A DNA stretch of 64,000 bases from an uncultured Lachnospiraceae bacterium (GCA_934899185.1 CAKXYI010000003.1:95361-159360), one strand, 5' to 3'; counted from the first letter of the stretch, positions 25,693-34,795 are shown. Numbers and translations are program-made. Notes: a model not told the origin generated them from the sequence alone.

Positions 25693-26649
25693 CTATTGTG
25701 CTAACTGTTCCTTGACATCTGCCACGATACCATCGATCAATGTCCATGGATCCTGACCCTCGACCGTAAAGCCGGCGGCTTTTTTATGTCCGCCGCCATG
25801 GTATTTCATAGCGATCTGGGACAGGTCGACCCGGTCTCCCTTGCAACGTGTGCTAACCTTATAAGAACCCGGTTCCAAACCATAAAGAAAGATCGCCACC
25901 TCGGCTTCTTTTGTCATACGAAGTTGGCTGACAATGCCGTCCAAATGCTTTGGCAGAACCGAAAACTCTTCCATTTCCTCCTGTGTGATCACAGAGGCGA
26001 TACACTCTGCATCCTCATAGAGCCGACTCTTTAAGAGTGCCTGCCCTAAGATCTTGTTCTGGGCAAAAGTCTTTTCATAAAAAGTCTTATCTACGATGGT
26101 TGGGTAATCAATCCCAAGATCCATCAGCCGCCCCGCAACCTCCATGGTATGACTGGACGTACAGGAATACTGAAAGACACCGGTATCATGGATCATGCCC
26201 GTGTAAATGCACTCAGCGATCTCCTTTGTGATCTTAGCCGGATCCATAGTATCGTAGACAAGTTCACTGGCAGAAGATGCATCTGCCACGACCTTATTCT
26301 TATCCGCAAATGTTTGATTGCTGACATGGTGGTCAATGCAGATCGTCCTTTTTGCTGTCTCAAAAAATTTGACTGCATCCCCAAGTCTTGTCGCATCCCC
26401 ACAATCTAAGACAATACAAAGATCAAATGTCTCCTCACTATTCTTTGCTTCTAAGATCTTGTCTGCGCCCTGTAAGAACTGAAAGATCCTTGGGATCGGC
26501 TCTAAGAACACGCAGACCCTGACCTGTGGGTAATAGGTGGTGATGTAATTGTAGGTTGCCAGGCAGGAGCCTACGCAATCTCCATCCGGGCGGATATGTC
26601 CGGCGATCGCCACACTTGTTACATTTTGCAGTTCCTGATCTAATTGCAT
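25693..26649 (-). CDS. nrnA: DHH/DHHA1 phosphoesterase (NrnA-type oligoribonuclease/pAp phosphatase)
   Basis: The 318-residue protein has the DHH domain with HIRPDGDCVGSCL (about residues 18-30), LDCGDATRLG and DHHVSN, and a C-terminal DHHA1 domain with GGGHKKAAGF (about 288-297). These are the metal and RNA-binding motifs of NrnA, which hydrolyses short RNA oligonucleotides and pAp. Many Firmicutes have this gene between rbfA and truB. The alternative within the family is a c-di-AMP/pGpG phosphodiesterase; NrnA is the better match in length and context. Confidence 0.9.
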   Translation of the reverse strand: MQLDQELQNVTSVAIAGHIRPDGDCVGSCLATYNYITTYYPQVRVCVFLEPIPRIFQFLQGADKILEAKNSEETFDLCIVLDCGDATRLGDAVKFFETAKRTICIDHHVSNQTFADKNKVVADASSASELVYDTMDPAKITKEIAECIYTGMIHDTGVFQYSCTSSHTMEVAGRLMDLGIDYPTIVDKTFYEKTFAQNKILGQALLKSRLYEDAECIASVITQEEMEEFSVLPKHLDGIVSQLRMTKEAEVAIFLYGLEPGSYKVSTRCKGDRVDLSQIAMKYHGGGHKKAAGFTVEGQDPWTLIDGIVADVKEQLAQ

Positions 26650-26659
26650 AAGATCCTCC

Positions 26660-27016
26660 TTATTTGCCCTGATTCAGATCATCAATCATCTTTGACATTC
26701 GCACACCATATTCGATCGACTGATCCAAAATAAACTGAATCTCCGGTGTATTGCGCAAATTAATATTGGAGGCCAAGAGTTTACGGATATAGCCCGCAGA
26801 ACTGCGCAGTCCCTCCATGGTATCTGCCTGGGCTTTTTCATCGCCTAAGACACTGATATAGGCTTTGGCAGTCTTTAAATCCGGTGCCACCTCTACAGCC
26901 ACAACGCTGCAAAGGGAACTGACACGCGGATCCTTGATCTCACCGCGAATGATATTACTCAGTTCGCGATGGACCTCCTCATTGATCCTTGTATTTTTAA
27001 TACTTCTTTTTTTCAT
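26660..27016 (-). CDS. rbfA: 30S ribosome-binding factor A
   Basis: RbfA assists late 16S rRNA maturation near the 5' end helix. The 118-residue product has the single KH-like domain with RINEEVHRELSNIIRGEIKDPR and LKTAKAYISVLGDE; RNTPEIQFILDQSIEYGVRM is near its end. It follows infB by three bases and precedes nrnA. Confidence 0.97.
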   Translation of the reverse strand: MKKRSIKNTRINEEVHRELSNIIRGEIKDPRVSSLCSVVAVEVAPDLKTAKAYISVLGDEKAQADTMEGLRSSAGYIRKLLASNINLRNTPEIQFILDQSIEYGVRMSKMIDDLNQGK

Positions 27017-27019
27017 ATC

Positions 27020-29767
27020 CTACCTCGGTACTTCTACCATAATATATGCTTCGATCACATCATCTTCTGCGATGTCATTGAATCCATCCAATACAAGACC
27101 ACATTCAAATCCTGCCTTGACTTCCTTCACATCATCCTTGAAACGCTTGAGTGATGCCAGATCGCCTTCAAAGAGCTGCTCACCCTCACGGGATACGCGG
27201 ACTTTACATCCACGCTGGAAGTAACCATCCAAGACATAGGATCCGGCGATATTTCCGACATCGGATGCCTTAAAGATCTGACGTACCTGTGCATGACCGA
27301 TAACCTTTTCCTCATAAACAGGATCCAGCATACCCTTCATGGCTGCTTCCACATCCTCGATGGCATTGTAGATGACCTTGTAAAGTCTGACGTCTACACC
27401 TTCTCTGTCCGCGGTAGCCTTAGCCATAGCATCCGGTCTGACGTTAAAACCGATGATGATGGCATTGGATGCAGATGCTAAGATAACATCACTTTCATTG
27501 ATGGCACCAACACCGCCATGAATGATCTTAACCACAACTTCGTCGTTGGAAAGTTTTACCAGAGACTGCTTCACTGCCTCGACAGAACCCTGTACGTCTG
27601 CCTTAACGATGATGTTGAGTTCCTTCACATTACCGGATTGGATCTGTGAGAAAAGATCGTCTAACGACATTCTGGTCTTAGTATCTTCAATTAACTTATT
27701 CTTACTCTCGGAAATAAATGTCTCCGCAAAGTTTCTTGCTTCTTTTTCAGTATCCATGGAAACAAAGATCTCACCTGCATTCGGTACATCACTCAGACCT
27801 AAGATCTCTACCGGTGTAGATGGTGTGGCTACCTTGACTCTGCGTCCGTTCTCATCAATCATGGCACGAACCTTACCATAAGAACTTCCAGCTGCGATCG
27901 GATCTCCCACATGCAGGGTACCCTTCTGTACCAAAACGGTTGCAACTGCACCGCGTCCCTTATCCAACTGTGCCTCAATGACAAGACCTCTTGCTGTACG
28001 CTTTGGATTTGCCTTCAATTCCAAGACTTCGGCGGTCAAAAGGATCATTTCCAGTAATTCATCGATACCTTCGTGTGTATGTGCAGATACCGGTACGAAG
28101 ATGGTACTTCCGCCCCAATCTTCCGGGATCAGTTCATACTCGGATAATTCCTGCTTTACACGTTCTACATTTGCGTTTGGCTTATCGATCTTGTTGATTG
28201 CAACGATGATCTCAATACCGGCTGCCTTTGCATGATTGATCGCCTCAACCGTCTGCGGCATAACGCCATCATCGGCTGCAACAACCAGAATGGCAATATC
28301 GGTAGAATTGGCACCACGCATACGCATAGCGGTAAATGCCTCATGTCCCGGTGTATCTAAGAAGGTGATCTTCTGTCCATTGACTGATACCATGTAAGCA
28401 CCAATGTGCTGTGTGATACCGCCTGCCTCGCGATCTGTCACCTTAGTGTCACGAATAGCATCCAAAAGGGATGTCTTACCATGGTCAACGTGACCCATAA
28501 CGCAGACAACCGGTGGACGTGCAACCATATCTTCTTCTGACTCTTCATCCTCGCGGAGAAGTTCCTCGATCACATCTACCTTGACTTCCGGCTCGCAGAT
28601 GCAGTTGAACTCAAGTGCAATCTCTTCTGCCTGCTCATAGTCAATATCCTGGTTTACGGTAACCATGATACCCTTCATAAAGAGTTTCTTAACGATCACA
28701 GATGCTTGCACCTTCATCTTGTCAGCCAATTCCTTAATCGTAATATGCTCAGGCAAGGTCAGTGTAATGATCTCATTCGGATCTTTTTCTACCGGCTTTG
28801 GCTGCGGAGCCTTATTCTTCTTCTTGCCGCCGTTCTTCTCTAAGTTTACATAGCGTTCCTGCTTCTTAGATCCATACTGATCGTGGTCGTGTTTCTTTTT
28901 ATTGTTGCGGTTGTTGTCGCGGTTTCCCTTTGCATTCATATCTGCGGCTGGTGCAGCCGGAGCAGCATTATTTCTGCGGTTGTCACCGGCAAATCCACCG
29001 CCGTTAGGACGGTTACCATTTGGTCTGTTGCCACGATTGCTGTCGTTATTGCGCGGTCTGCGGTTGTCGCCTGCGTTTACACGGTTGCTCGGGCGGTCAT
29101 TTTCTGACATCTGGCGCGGGCGGATCGGACGGTTGCCGTTTGGTCTGTCTCCACGGTTTCCATTCTCACGTCTGTCCTGACGTTCCGGTCTGTCCTGGCG
29201 TTCCTGTCTGTCCTGACGATCCTTGCGCTCCATTCTCTCCTGACGTTCCTTTTCCTCCTGTACACGGTGGGAAGGTCTGACGGTACGCTCACTCTCAGGA
29301 CGGACCGTGATTCTTCCCTGTGCCGGACGTCCGGAGCCGGAACGATCACCACGATTGCCATTTGCTCTGTCGCCATCCGATCTTCTTTTCGGACGGTCAC
29401 CATCACGGCGTGGTCTCTGCTGCTTGCTGTACTGAGCATTAAAGACAGCGGAAATGCTTGATTTCTTCTTTGGACGTGCATTTCCCTCTTTAGACTCTGC
29501 CATCTTTTCCCCAGTCTTTGTCGCTTCTTTTACCGTTGCCTCTTTCTTTGCTTCTGCCTTCTTCTCCGGTGCTTCCTTATCTTCTTTTTTGACCGGTTCT
29601 GCCTTTGGTGCTGCCTTTTTAAACTTCTTTTCTACGATCGCAATCGCAGCATCCTCAATACTGTTTTGACTCTTTACTTCTATTCCATTTGCAGCAAGTG
29701 TTGCAACAATTTCTTTTGTTTCTACACCTAACTGTTTTGCTAATTCATATACTCTAACTTTTGCCAT
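27020..29767 (-). CDS. infB: Translation initiation factor IF-2
   Basis: IF-2 is the GTPase that delivers initiator tRNA to the ribosome. The 915-residue protein has an IF2_N domain at the start ([21 protein letters not shown]), an Ala/Lys-rich segment (about 50-105), a long Arg/Asn/Gly/Asp-rich unordered region (about 110-310), a second IF2_N-like domain (about 340-395), then the GTPase with [10 protein letters not shown] (about 425-434), DTPGHEA and NKIDKPNA, and the C-terminal domains. The basic low-complexity segment is an extra compared with short bacterial IF-2 forms. It lies in the usual nusA-ylxR-ylxQ-infB-rbfA order. Confidence 0.98.
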   Translation of the reverse strand: MAKVRVYELAKQLGVETKEIVATLAANGIEVKSQNSIEDAAIAIVEKKFKKAAPKAEPVKKEDKEAPEKKAEAKKEATVKEATKTGEKMAESKEGNARPKKKSSISAVFNAQYSKQQRPRRDGDRPKRRSDGDRANGNRGDRSGSGRPAQGRITVRPESERTVRPSHRVQEEKERQERMERKDRQDRQERQDRPERQDRRENGNRGDRPNGNRPIRPRQMSENDRPSNRVNAGDNRRPRNNDSNRGNRPNGNRPNGGGFAGDNRRNNAAPAAPAADMNAKGNRDNNRNNKKKHDHDQYGSKKQERYVNLEKNGGKKKNKAPQPKPVEKDPNEIITLTLPEHITIKELADKMKVQASVIVKKLFMKGIMVTVNQDIDYEQAEEIALEFNCICEPEVKVDVIEELLREDEESEEDMVARPPVVCVMGHVDHGKTSLLDAIRDTKVTDREAGGITQHIGAYMVSVNGQKITFLDTPGHEAFTAMRMRGANSTDIAILVVAADDGVMPQTVEAINHAKAAGIEIIVAINKIDKPNANVERVKQELSEYELIPEDWGGSTIFVPVSAHTHEGIDELLEMILLTAEVLELKANPKRTARGLVIEAQLDKGRGAVATVLVQKGTLHVGDPIAAGSSYGKVRAMIDENGRRVKVATPSTPVEILGLSDVPNAGEIFVSMDTEKEARNFAETFISESKNKLIEDTKTRMSLDDLFSQIQSGNVKELNIIVKADVQGSVEAVKQSLVKLSNDEVVVKIIHGGVGAINESDVILASASNAIIIGFNVRPDAMAKATADREGVDVRLYKVIYNAIEDVEAAMKGMLDPVYEEKVIGHAQVRQIFKASDVGNIAGSYVLDGYFQRGCKVRVSREGEQLFEGDLASLKRFKDDVKEVKAGFECGLVLDGFNDIAEDDVIEAYIMVEVPR

Positions 29768-29791
29768 ACTATATCCTCCATTATTCAGTTG

Positions 29792-30097
29792 TTATACCAG
29801 TGTGATTTTCTTTTTTACAGCCTGTGCCAGATTTTCATCTGTGATCGCAACGGATGCCCGAAACTCTTTGCCGATCGCATGCCCCAGATCCTCTTTTTTG
29901 CCATAAAAGAAAAGGTCGCACTCATAAAATTCACACATGTTCGTAAAACTCTTTTTGGTATTGTCAGATGCGTCTTCTGCAACCAGCACCAGCCATGCCT
30001 TGCCTTCTTTGACAGCCTTTTCCACGGAGAACTCTCCGCTAACTACTTTTCCCGCTTTTGTTGCCATACCAAGCATCGCCAACGCCTTATCCTGCAT
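29792..30097 (-). CDS. ylxQ: L7Ae-family RNA-binding protein (YlxQ)
   Basis: The 101-residue protein has the L7Ae/L30e/S12e fold: LAMLGMATKAGKVVSGEFSV and VAEDASDNTKKSFTNMCEFY are typical for YlxQ. It probably binds a kink-turn RNA; its cellular target is not established. It directly abuts ylxR and precedes infB. Confidence 0.92.
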   Translation of the reverse strand: MQDKALAMLGMATKAGKVVSGEFSVEKAVKEGKAWLVLVAEDASDNTKKSFTNMCEFYECDLFFYGKKEDLGHAIGKEFRASVAITDENLAQAVKKKITLV

Positions 30098-30358
30098 TTA
30101 GATCATCTCCTCTTCCAATCGTTTTACAATATCTTCTGGTATCTTACACTTCAATGAACGTTCCAATCCCTTATTCTTCATCGCCTTGTGAAAACATTCG
30201 ATGTTTTTACAAAGGTAAGCCCCTCTGCCATTGGCTCTGCCACTGGCATCTACAAGAAAGGTATCTTCCGGTGTCTTGACCACGCGGACCAAAAGGGATT
30301 TGTCTTTCATCTCATTACATCCCACACACTTGCGCTGTGGAATTTTTTTGCCATTCAT
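30098..30358 (-). CDS. rnpM: YlxR/RnpM-family RNA-binding protein
   Basis: The 86-residue protein starts MNGKKIPQRKCVGCNEMKDK, carrying the family's C-x-x-C/GC motif, and contains GRGAYLCKNIECFHKAM, the hallmark DUF448 motif. RnpM from Bacillus has been described as binding RNase P RNA. I took the ATG at 30358, directly after the nusA stop, over a longer frame that begins inside nusA. Only a weak AGTGAAG ribosome site precedes it, so coupling to nusA translation is likely. Confidence 0.92.
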   Translation of the reverse strand: MNGKKIPQRKCVGCNEMKDKSLLVRVVKTPEDTFLVDASGRANGRGAYLCKNIECFHKAMKNKGLERSLKCKIPEDIVKRLEEEMI

Positions 30359-30359
30359 T

Positions 30360-31544
30360 TTATTCTTCACTTTCTGATGCTGCATCGTCATCGTAGTCAT
30401 CTTCTACATAATCATCTTCGGACTCGTCATACTCCTCATCATAGTATTCATCGTCATCATAATACTCATCATCATACTCGTTTTCATAATCCAAGAAATC
30501 GCCTGCTTCTCTCGCCTGCGTCTCGCTCTTGATGTCAATCTTAAATCCTGTCAGACGGGCTGCAAGTCTTGCATTCTGTCCTTCCTTACCAATGGCAAGT
30601 GACAACTGATAATCCGGAACAACAACTTTTGCTGTCTTTTCATCTGCATCTGCTATAACAGAAATGACCTTTGCCGGGCTTAAAGCATGCTCAATGAGCA
30701 TAGCCGGGTTTTCATTCCATTCGATGATGTCGATCTTTTCTCCGCGGAGTTCATCTACGATCGCATTGACACGGCTACCGTTCATACCGACACATGCGCC
30801 AACCGGATCCACATTTTCATCCTCTGCCCAGACAGCCATCTTTGTTCTGCTGCCTGCTTCTCTCGCGATTGCCTTGATCTCTACGACTCCATCACGTACT
30901 TCTGCAACTTCCTCTTCAAACAGACGTTTTACAAGTTCCGGGTGGGTTCTGGAAACTAAGACCTTCGGTCCTCTTGTCGTATCCTTTACTTCCAGAATCA
31001 ATACCTTGATACGCTCTGTCGGCTCAAAGTGTTCTCCTCTGACCTGCTCATTCTCTGCTAAGAAAGCATCGGTCTTGCCAAGATTTACACTGATATTCTT
31101 GCCGATGTAACGCTGTACGATACCGGTCACAACCGTTCTCTCCAACTGATAGTACTCGTCAAATACCATCTTTCTTTCTTCTTCACGGATCTTCTGTAAG
31201 ATCGTGTTCTTTGCACTCTGTGCTGCGATACGTCCAAAGTTGGTTGACTTGATCTCAATATTTACTACATCGCCGATATTGTAAGATCCGTCCATCGCCT
31301 GTGCGTCCTCTAAACTGATCTGCTCTACCGGATCTTCAACATCTTCTACAACCGTCTTGGCTGCTAAAACATGATATTCACATGTTTCCGGATTGATGTT
31401 CACGGTAATGTTATCATTCTTTCCAAAATGATTTTTGCAGGCAACCTGAAGCGAATTCTCGATTGCTTCCAAAAGGACATCTTTGCTGATATTCTTTTCA
31501 GCCTCCAACACATTTAACGCTTCTAACAATTCATTGTTCTTCAT
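30360..31544 (-). CDS. nusA: Transcription termination/antitermination factor NusA
   Basis: NusA binds RNA polymerase and affects pausing and termination. The 394-residue protein has the N-terminal domain (about 1-125), an S1 domain (about 130-200, TVVTGIVQRYIGKNISVNLG), and two KH domains with GSRTKMAVWAEDENVDPVGA and LAIGKEGQNARLAARLTG. It ends in a strongly acidic Asp/Glu/Tyr tail of about 40 residues after residue 350, which is longer than in Bacillus. It sits between rimP and ylxR. Confidence 0.98.
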   Translation of the reverse strand: MKNNELLEALNVLEAEKNISKDVLLEAIENSLQVACKNHFGKNDNITVNINPETCEYHVLAAKTVVEDVEDPVEQISLEDAQAMDGSYNIGDVVNIEIKSTNFGRIAAQSAKNTILQKIREEERKMVFDEYYQLERTVVTGIVQRYIGKNISVNLGKTDAFLAENEQVRGEHFEPTERIKVLILEVKDTTRGPKVLVSRTHPELVKRLFEEEVAEVRDGVVEIKAIAREAGSRTKMAVWAEDENVDPVGACVGMNGSRVNAIVDELRGEKIDIIEWNENPAMLIEHALSPAKVISVIADADEKTAKVVVPDYQLSLAIGKEGQNARLAARLTGFKIDIKSETQAREAGDFLDYENEYDDEYYDDDEYYDEEYDESEDDYVEDDYDDDAASESEE

Positions 31545-31581
31545 TTTTTATTCATCCTCCTAAAATTCTTGTTATAGTACG

Positions 31582-32049
31582 CTAAAAATCAAATACCAGA
31601 CGGATCAATGCAATGTCTGACTTATTAAATGTAACTTCTTCCTCGTCTTCAGATAGGACAGTGACGCTGTCATCATCATAAGCATGCAGGATACCATAGA
31701 ATTCCTTGGAACCATCGATTGCCTTATAAGTACGGATCTCTACTTCCTGTCCCAGACTACGTTCAAAATCCCGTGTTTTCTTGAGCGGTCGTCCCAATCC
31801 CGGTGAACTCACCTCAAAGGTATAGGCTCCCTCTACATAATCCAGTTCATCCAGCAGGACATTCATCTCTCTGCTGACCGCAACGCAGTCATCAATGGTA
31901 ATGCCTCCCGGTTTGTCAATATATGCCCGTAGGAAATAATCCTGACCTTCCTTGACATATTCCACGTCCACTAATTCAAAGCCTTTTTCGTCCAGAATCG
32001 GAAGAATCAATTCTTCTGTCTTCTTTTCATACTGCTCCCTTTGTGACAT
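31582..32049 (-). CDS. rimP: Ribosome maturation factor RimP
   Basis: RimP aids 30S subunit assembly. The 155-residue protein has ILDEKGFELVDVEYVKEGQD, the conserved central motif KPGGITIDDCVAVSREMN (about residues 66-83) and VSSPGLGRPLKKTRDFERSL (about 105-124). It is the first gene of the nusA-infB operon. AAAGGTGG lies ahead of the ATG, just after the terminator following the tRNA-Glu gene, leaving only 27 bases in between. Confidence 0.97.
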   Translation of the reverse strand: MSQREQYEKKTEELILPILDEKGFELVDVEYVKEGQDYFLRAYIDKPGGITIDDCVAVSREMNVLLDELDYVEGAYTFEVSSPGLGRPLKKTRDFERSLGQEVEIRTYKAIDGSKEFYGILHAYDDDSVTVLSEDEEEVTFNKSDIALIRLVFDF

Positions 32050-32076
32050 GTGTCCACCACCTTTCTTTTTTTAAAA

Positions 32077-32109
32077 AATTGAGAGTGGACAAATTGTCCA
32101 CTCTCAATT
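32077..32109 (-). terminator. Intrinsic terminator after tRNA-Glu
   Basis: AATTGAGAGTGGACAA and TTGTCCACTCTCAATT form a perfect 16-base-pair stem, followed on the minus strand by TTTTTT. It ends the tRNA transcript 26 bases past the tRNA and lies only 27 bases before rimP. Confidence 0.9.
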
Positions 32110-32135
32110 CCAGCAACATATCTACTTGCGCTCAA

Positions 32136-32207
32136 CAGTTCGTAGGGGAATCGAACCCCTGATTCCGCCGTGAGAGGGCGGCGTCTTAACCGCTTGACCA
32201 ACGAACC
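32136..32207 (-). tRNA. tRNA-Glu (anticodon CTC)
   Basis: The 72-base cloverleaf can be drawn in full on the minus strand. The acceptor stem pairs GGTTCGT with ACGAACT (one G-U at the first pair). The anticodon stem is CCGCC/GGCGG around the loop CTCTCAC, giving anticodon CTC. The T-arm is AGGGG/CCCCT around TTCGATT. The CCA end is not encoded, as usual in this group. Confidence 0.95.
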
Positions 32208-32242
32208 ATGATGTCTTGTTATCACATCGCGACAACAAGACA

Positions 32243-32271
32243 ATAATATATCAAATACTCTTCCTCGTCAA
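32243..32271 (-). promoter_or_regulatory. Sigma-A promoter of tRNA-Glu
   Basis: TTGACG (32271-32266) and TATTAT (32248-32243), 17 bases apart, about 35 bases before the mature tRNA 5' end. A perfect inverted repeat GTCTTGTT/AACAAGAC (32213-32220 and 32234-32241) straddles the predicted start point. Confidence 0.8.
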
Positions 32272-32315
32272 GTATTTTTTTCATTTTTTTTTAAAATTGA
32301 AATTCAAGAAAATTC

Positions 32316-33332
32316 TTAGTCTTCATAGCCATTCGGATTGTTCTTCTGCCATCTCCAGGAATCTGCACACATTTCTTTGATACCATACTTTGCAGTCCAT
32401 CCCAGTTCTTCCTTTGCCTTGGTTGCATCTGAATAACAAGTTGCGATATCGCCGGCTCTTCTCGGCTTGATAACATAAGGGATCTTAACACCGGTCGCCT
32501 CCTCGAAATTCTTTACGATGTCCAGAACGCTATAGCCGACACCGGTACCCAGATTGTAGATACAAAGTCCGGCATTCTCCTCGATCTTCTTTAATGCCTT
32601 GACATGACCAATTGCAAGATCGACTACATGGATGTAGTCTCTGACACCGGTACCATCCGGTGTATCATAGTCGTTACCGAAAACGCCAAGTTCTTTTAAC
32701 TTGCCAACTGCCACCTGCGTAATATATGGCATGAGGTTATTCGGGATACCGTTTGGATTTTCACCCATGGTTCCGCTTGGATGCGCACCGATCGGATTGA
32801 AGTAACGAAGAAGGATCACGTTCCACTCCGGATCTGCCTTTTGCATATCGGTAAGGATCTGCTCCAACATAGACTTTGTCCATCCGTATGGGTTTGTACA
32901 CTGTCCCTTTGGGCACTCCTCTGTGATCGGAATCTGTGCAGGATTGCCATAGACCGTTGCGGATGATGAAAAAATGATGTTCTTGACGCCATGCTGTCTC
33001 ATCACGTCCACCAGTGTCAATGTTCCTGCGATATTGTTGTTATAATATTCCCAAGGCTTCTCAACAGATTCACCTACCGCTTTTAAACCGGCAAAATGAA
33101 TACATGAGTCAATCTGTTCCTTGTCCATGATCTCATTTAAGATGTCACGATCCAAGATATCTCCCTTGTAGAAAGTAACCTCTTTGTCTGTAATCGCCTT
33201 GACACGATCCAATGACTTTTCGCTGGCATTGGATAAATTATCCAAAACAACCACGTCATATCCTGCCTGCAAAAGTTCTACACAGGTATGACTTCCAATG
33301 TAGCCTGCACCACCGGTAACTAAAATTGCCAT
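32316..33332 (-). CDS. galE: UDP-glucose 4-epimerase
   Basis: GalE interconverts UDP-glucose and UDP-galactose with bound NAD+. The 338-residue protein has the Rossmann motif [11 protein letters not shown] (about residues 5-15), SSSATVYG (about 121-128) and the catalytic YxxxK in YGWTKSML (about 148-155); it ends with a [17 protein letters not shown] motif typical of GalE. Length is standard. It is monocistronic with its own extended -10 promoter, between the tRNA gene and rplT. No other galactose gene is near, so a role in cell-surface glycan precursor supply is as likely as galactose use. Confidence 0.97.
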   Translation of the reverse strand: MAILVTGGAGYIGSHTCVELLQAGYDVVVLDNLSNASEKSLDRVKAITDKEVTFYKGDILDRDILNEIMDKEQIDSCIHFAGLKAVGESVEKPWEYYNNNIAGTLTLVDVMRQHGVKNIIFSSSATVYGNPAQIPITEECPKGQCTNPYGWTKSMLEQILTDMQKADPEWNVILLRYFNPIGAHPSGTMGENPNGIPNNLMPYITQVAVGKLKELGVFGNDYDTPDGTGVRDYIHVVDLAIGHVKALKKIEENAGLCIYNLGTGVGYSVLDIVKNFEEATGVKIPYVIKPRRAGDIATCYSDATKAKEELGWTAKYGIKEMCADSWRWQKNNPNGYED

Positions 33333-33376
33333 CTGTCATTCCTCCTAATTAAAATATTCTTCACTCACCAAAGGGC

Positions 33377-33382
33377 ATTATA
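33377..33382 (-). promoter_or_regulatory. Extended -10 promoter of galE
   Basis: TATAAT preceded by TGC on the minus strand, about 45 bases upstream of the galE ATG. The matching -35 is a T-rich stretch without clear consensus. Confidence 0.6.
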
Positions 33383-33435
33383 GCATAAGTACCTTTATAA
33401 AAAAACCTTTATTTGGTTAAATTTTTGACAAAAAA

Positions 33436-33461
33436 AGAACTCCGAATGTATTCGGAGTTCT
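33436..33461 (-). terminator. Intrinsic terminator of infC-rpmI-rplT
   Basis: AGAACTCCGAAT and ATTCGGAGTTCT pair perfectly around a two-base centre, followed on the minus strand by a run of Ts, ten bases beyond the rplT stop. Confidence 0.92.
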
Positions 33462-33470
33462 GCATTATTT

Positions 33471-33827
33471 TTAGGCAACCTTTGTCTTTGCCAGTTCAAC
33501 TAATTCAGCAAATGCTGCTGCGTCATTTACAGCCATCTCTGCTAACATCTTGCGATTCATTTCAACACCTGCAAGTTTCAATCCATACATAAACTTGCTG
33601 TAAGAAAGACCGTTGATTCTTGCTGCTGCGTTGATACGAGCGATCCAGAGTTGACGCATCTGTCTCTTTCTCTGCTTTCTACCAGCATAAGAACTTGTAA
33701 GTGCTCTCATTACTGACTGCTTAGCCACACGATACTGCTTAGATCTAGCGCCTCTGTATCCCTTTGCCATCTTTAATACTCTATTATGCTTCTTCTTAGC
33801 GTTCATTCCGCCTTTAATTCTTGCCAT
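33471..33827 (-). CDS. rplT: 50S ribosomal protein L20
   Basis: L20 starts assembly of the large subunit by binding 23S rRNA. The 118-residue product begins [19 protein letters not shown] and has the family motifs [20 protein letters not shown] and [20 protein letters not shown]. In Firmicutes L20 also represses this operon by binding the leader of infC, which fits the attenuator at 34598-34721. Confidence 0.99.
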   Translation of the reverse strand: MARIKGGMNAKKKHNRVLKMAKGYRGARSKQYRVAKQSVMRALTSSYAGRKQRKRQMRQLWIARINAAARINGLSYSKFMYGLKLAGVEMNRKMLAEMAVNDAAAFAELVELAKTKVA

Positions 33828-33852
33828 TTCGATATCCTCCTTAACCTATTTA

Positions 33853-34050
33853 TTAGCAGTAAGGTAAAACCTTCTTCATATTCTTAACATTTGTAGCATC
33901 TGTCATTGCTGCTTTTCTAAGATTTCTCTTTCTCTTAGTTGTCTTCTTGGTTAAGATATGGCTCTTGTAAGCTTTGTTTCTCTTTAACTTTCCTGTTCCT
34001 GTTGTAGAAAAACGCTTTGCAGCTGCTCTTTTTGTCTTAATTTTTGGCAT
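33853..34050 (-). CDS. rpmI: 50S ribosomal protein L35
   Basis: The 65-residue basic protein [20 protein letters not shown] with [22 protein letters not shown] is L35 over its full length. It lies between infC and rplT in the conserved order. Confidence 0.99.
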   Translation of the reverse strand: MPKIKTKRAAAKRFSTTGTGKLKRNKAYKSHILTKKTTKRKRNLRKAAMTDATNVKNMKKVLPYC

Positions 34051-34068
34051 GTTATTTTCCTCCTTAAA

Positions 34069-34575
34069 TTATCTCTTTTCTGCCAACACCATGCTGATGC
34101 TTCTGCCTTCTTGCTTTGGTGCTTTCTCCACTACTGCCATATCTTCGACCTCCTTTGCAAAGTCATCTAAGATATGTTTGCTCTGTGCGATATGCGCCAT
34201 CTCGCGACCGCGGAAACGAAGTGTGATCTTTACCTTATTGCCCTTGGAAAGGAACTTCTTAGCCGCATTGACCTTTGTGTTCAGATCGTTGGTATCAATA
34301 TTCGGTGACAGGCGGATCTCTTTAACTTCGACTGTCTTCTGCTTCTTCTTCGCTTCTTTTTCCTTGCGTGCAAGTTCGTAACGATACTTACCGTAATCAA
34401 TGATCTTGCATACCGGTGGCTTAGCATTCGGGGCAATCTTGACGAGATCAAGTTCTGCTTCCTCTGCCAATTTCATTGCTTCTCTTGCTGACATAATGCC
34501 AAGCTGTTCTCCGTTTGAACCAATCAGACGAATTTCTCTGTCTCTGATCTGCTCGTTAATCATTAAATCGCTAAT
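34069..34575 (-). CDS. infC: Translation initiation factor IF-3 with AUU start codon
   Basis: IF-3 checks the start codon and keeps ribosomal subunits apart. The protein has the N-domain with INEQIRDREIRLIGSNGEQL and the C-domain with SPNIDTNDLNTKVNAAKKFL and KITLRFRGREMAH. A GGAGG site at 34585-34589 is nine bases upstream of an ATT (34575-34573) but 21 bases from the first ATG (34563), so the start is almost certainly AUU, giving 168 residues beginning (M)SDLMINEQIRD. An AUU start on infC is known from other bacteria, where IF-3 itself discriminates against it and so controls its own level. rpmI and rplT follow in the same operon. Confidence 0.95.
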   Translation of the reverse strand: MSDLMINEQIRDREIRLIGSNGEQLGIMSAREAMKLAEEAELDLVKIAPNAKPPVCKIIDYGKYRYELARKEKEAKKKQKTVEVKEIRLSPNIDTNDLNTKVNAAKKFLSKGNKVKITLRFRGREMAHIAQSKHILDDFAKEVEDMAVVEKAPKQEGRSISMVLAEKR

Positions 34576-34597
34576 GGTCTTATACCTCCAGATTAAA

Positions 34598-34721
34598 ATA
34601 AAAAAAGTGGATAGGCAGACTATCCACAATCAAACTCACAACACTTCAAAAAGTCGGAATATAAACGCTGAGTCACCTCTGTGCTCAGGTGAGAGTGGAT
34701 ACTCTACTTGGTTTTCACAAC
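34598..34721 (-). promoter_or_regulatory. infC leader: terminator/antiterminator attenuator (L20-leader type)
   Basis: The leader of about 145 bases ends in an intrinsic terminator, GTGGATAG/CTATCCAC (34607-34627) with a following run of Ts, 18 bases before GGAGG. The upstream leader contains another TATCCAC (34701-34695 on the minus strand) that can pair with the first arm of that terminator (34627-34621), which gives an alternative, antiterminated form. In Firmicutes this position holds the L20-binding leader of infC-rpmI-rplT. Between the two lie a further hairpin, CACCTGAGCACAGAGGTG, and CTGAG...CTCAG pairs. Confidence 0.8.
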
Positions 34722-34727
34722 ATTGGT

Positions 34728-34756
34728 ACTTTATCACAGATTCCATGGGGCGTCAA
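34728..34756 (-). promoter_or_regulatory. Sigma-A promoter of infC-rpmI-rplT
   Basis: TTGACG (34756-34751) and TAAAGT (34733-34728), 17 bases apart, with a TGA before the -10. The start point is at about 34721, giving the attenuator leader. Confidence 0.7.
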
Positions 34757-34795
34757 TACTTTTTTTGGATTTTCTGCTAAATTCGCACAAAAGGA

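Noticed and set aside
28883..29461. Plus-strand frames with repeated Gly/Arg or Val/Ile over infB
   Set aside because: They result from the repetitive Arg/Asn/Gly codons of IF-2 on the other strand.
30188..30532. A plus-strand frame rich in His over the end of nusA
   Set aside because: It is the complement of the Asp/Glu-rich NusA tail and has no ribosome site.
32007..32243. A 78-codon minus-strand frame across the tRNA-Glu gene
   Set aside because: It runs through the tRNA and its terminator; the cloverleaf explains the sequence.
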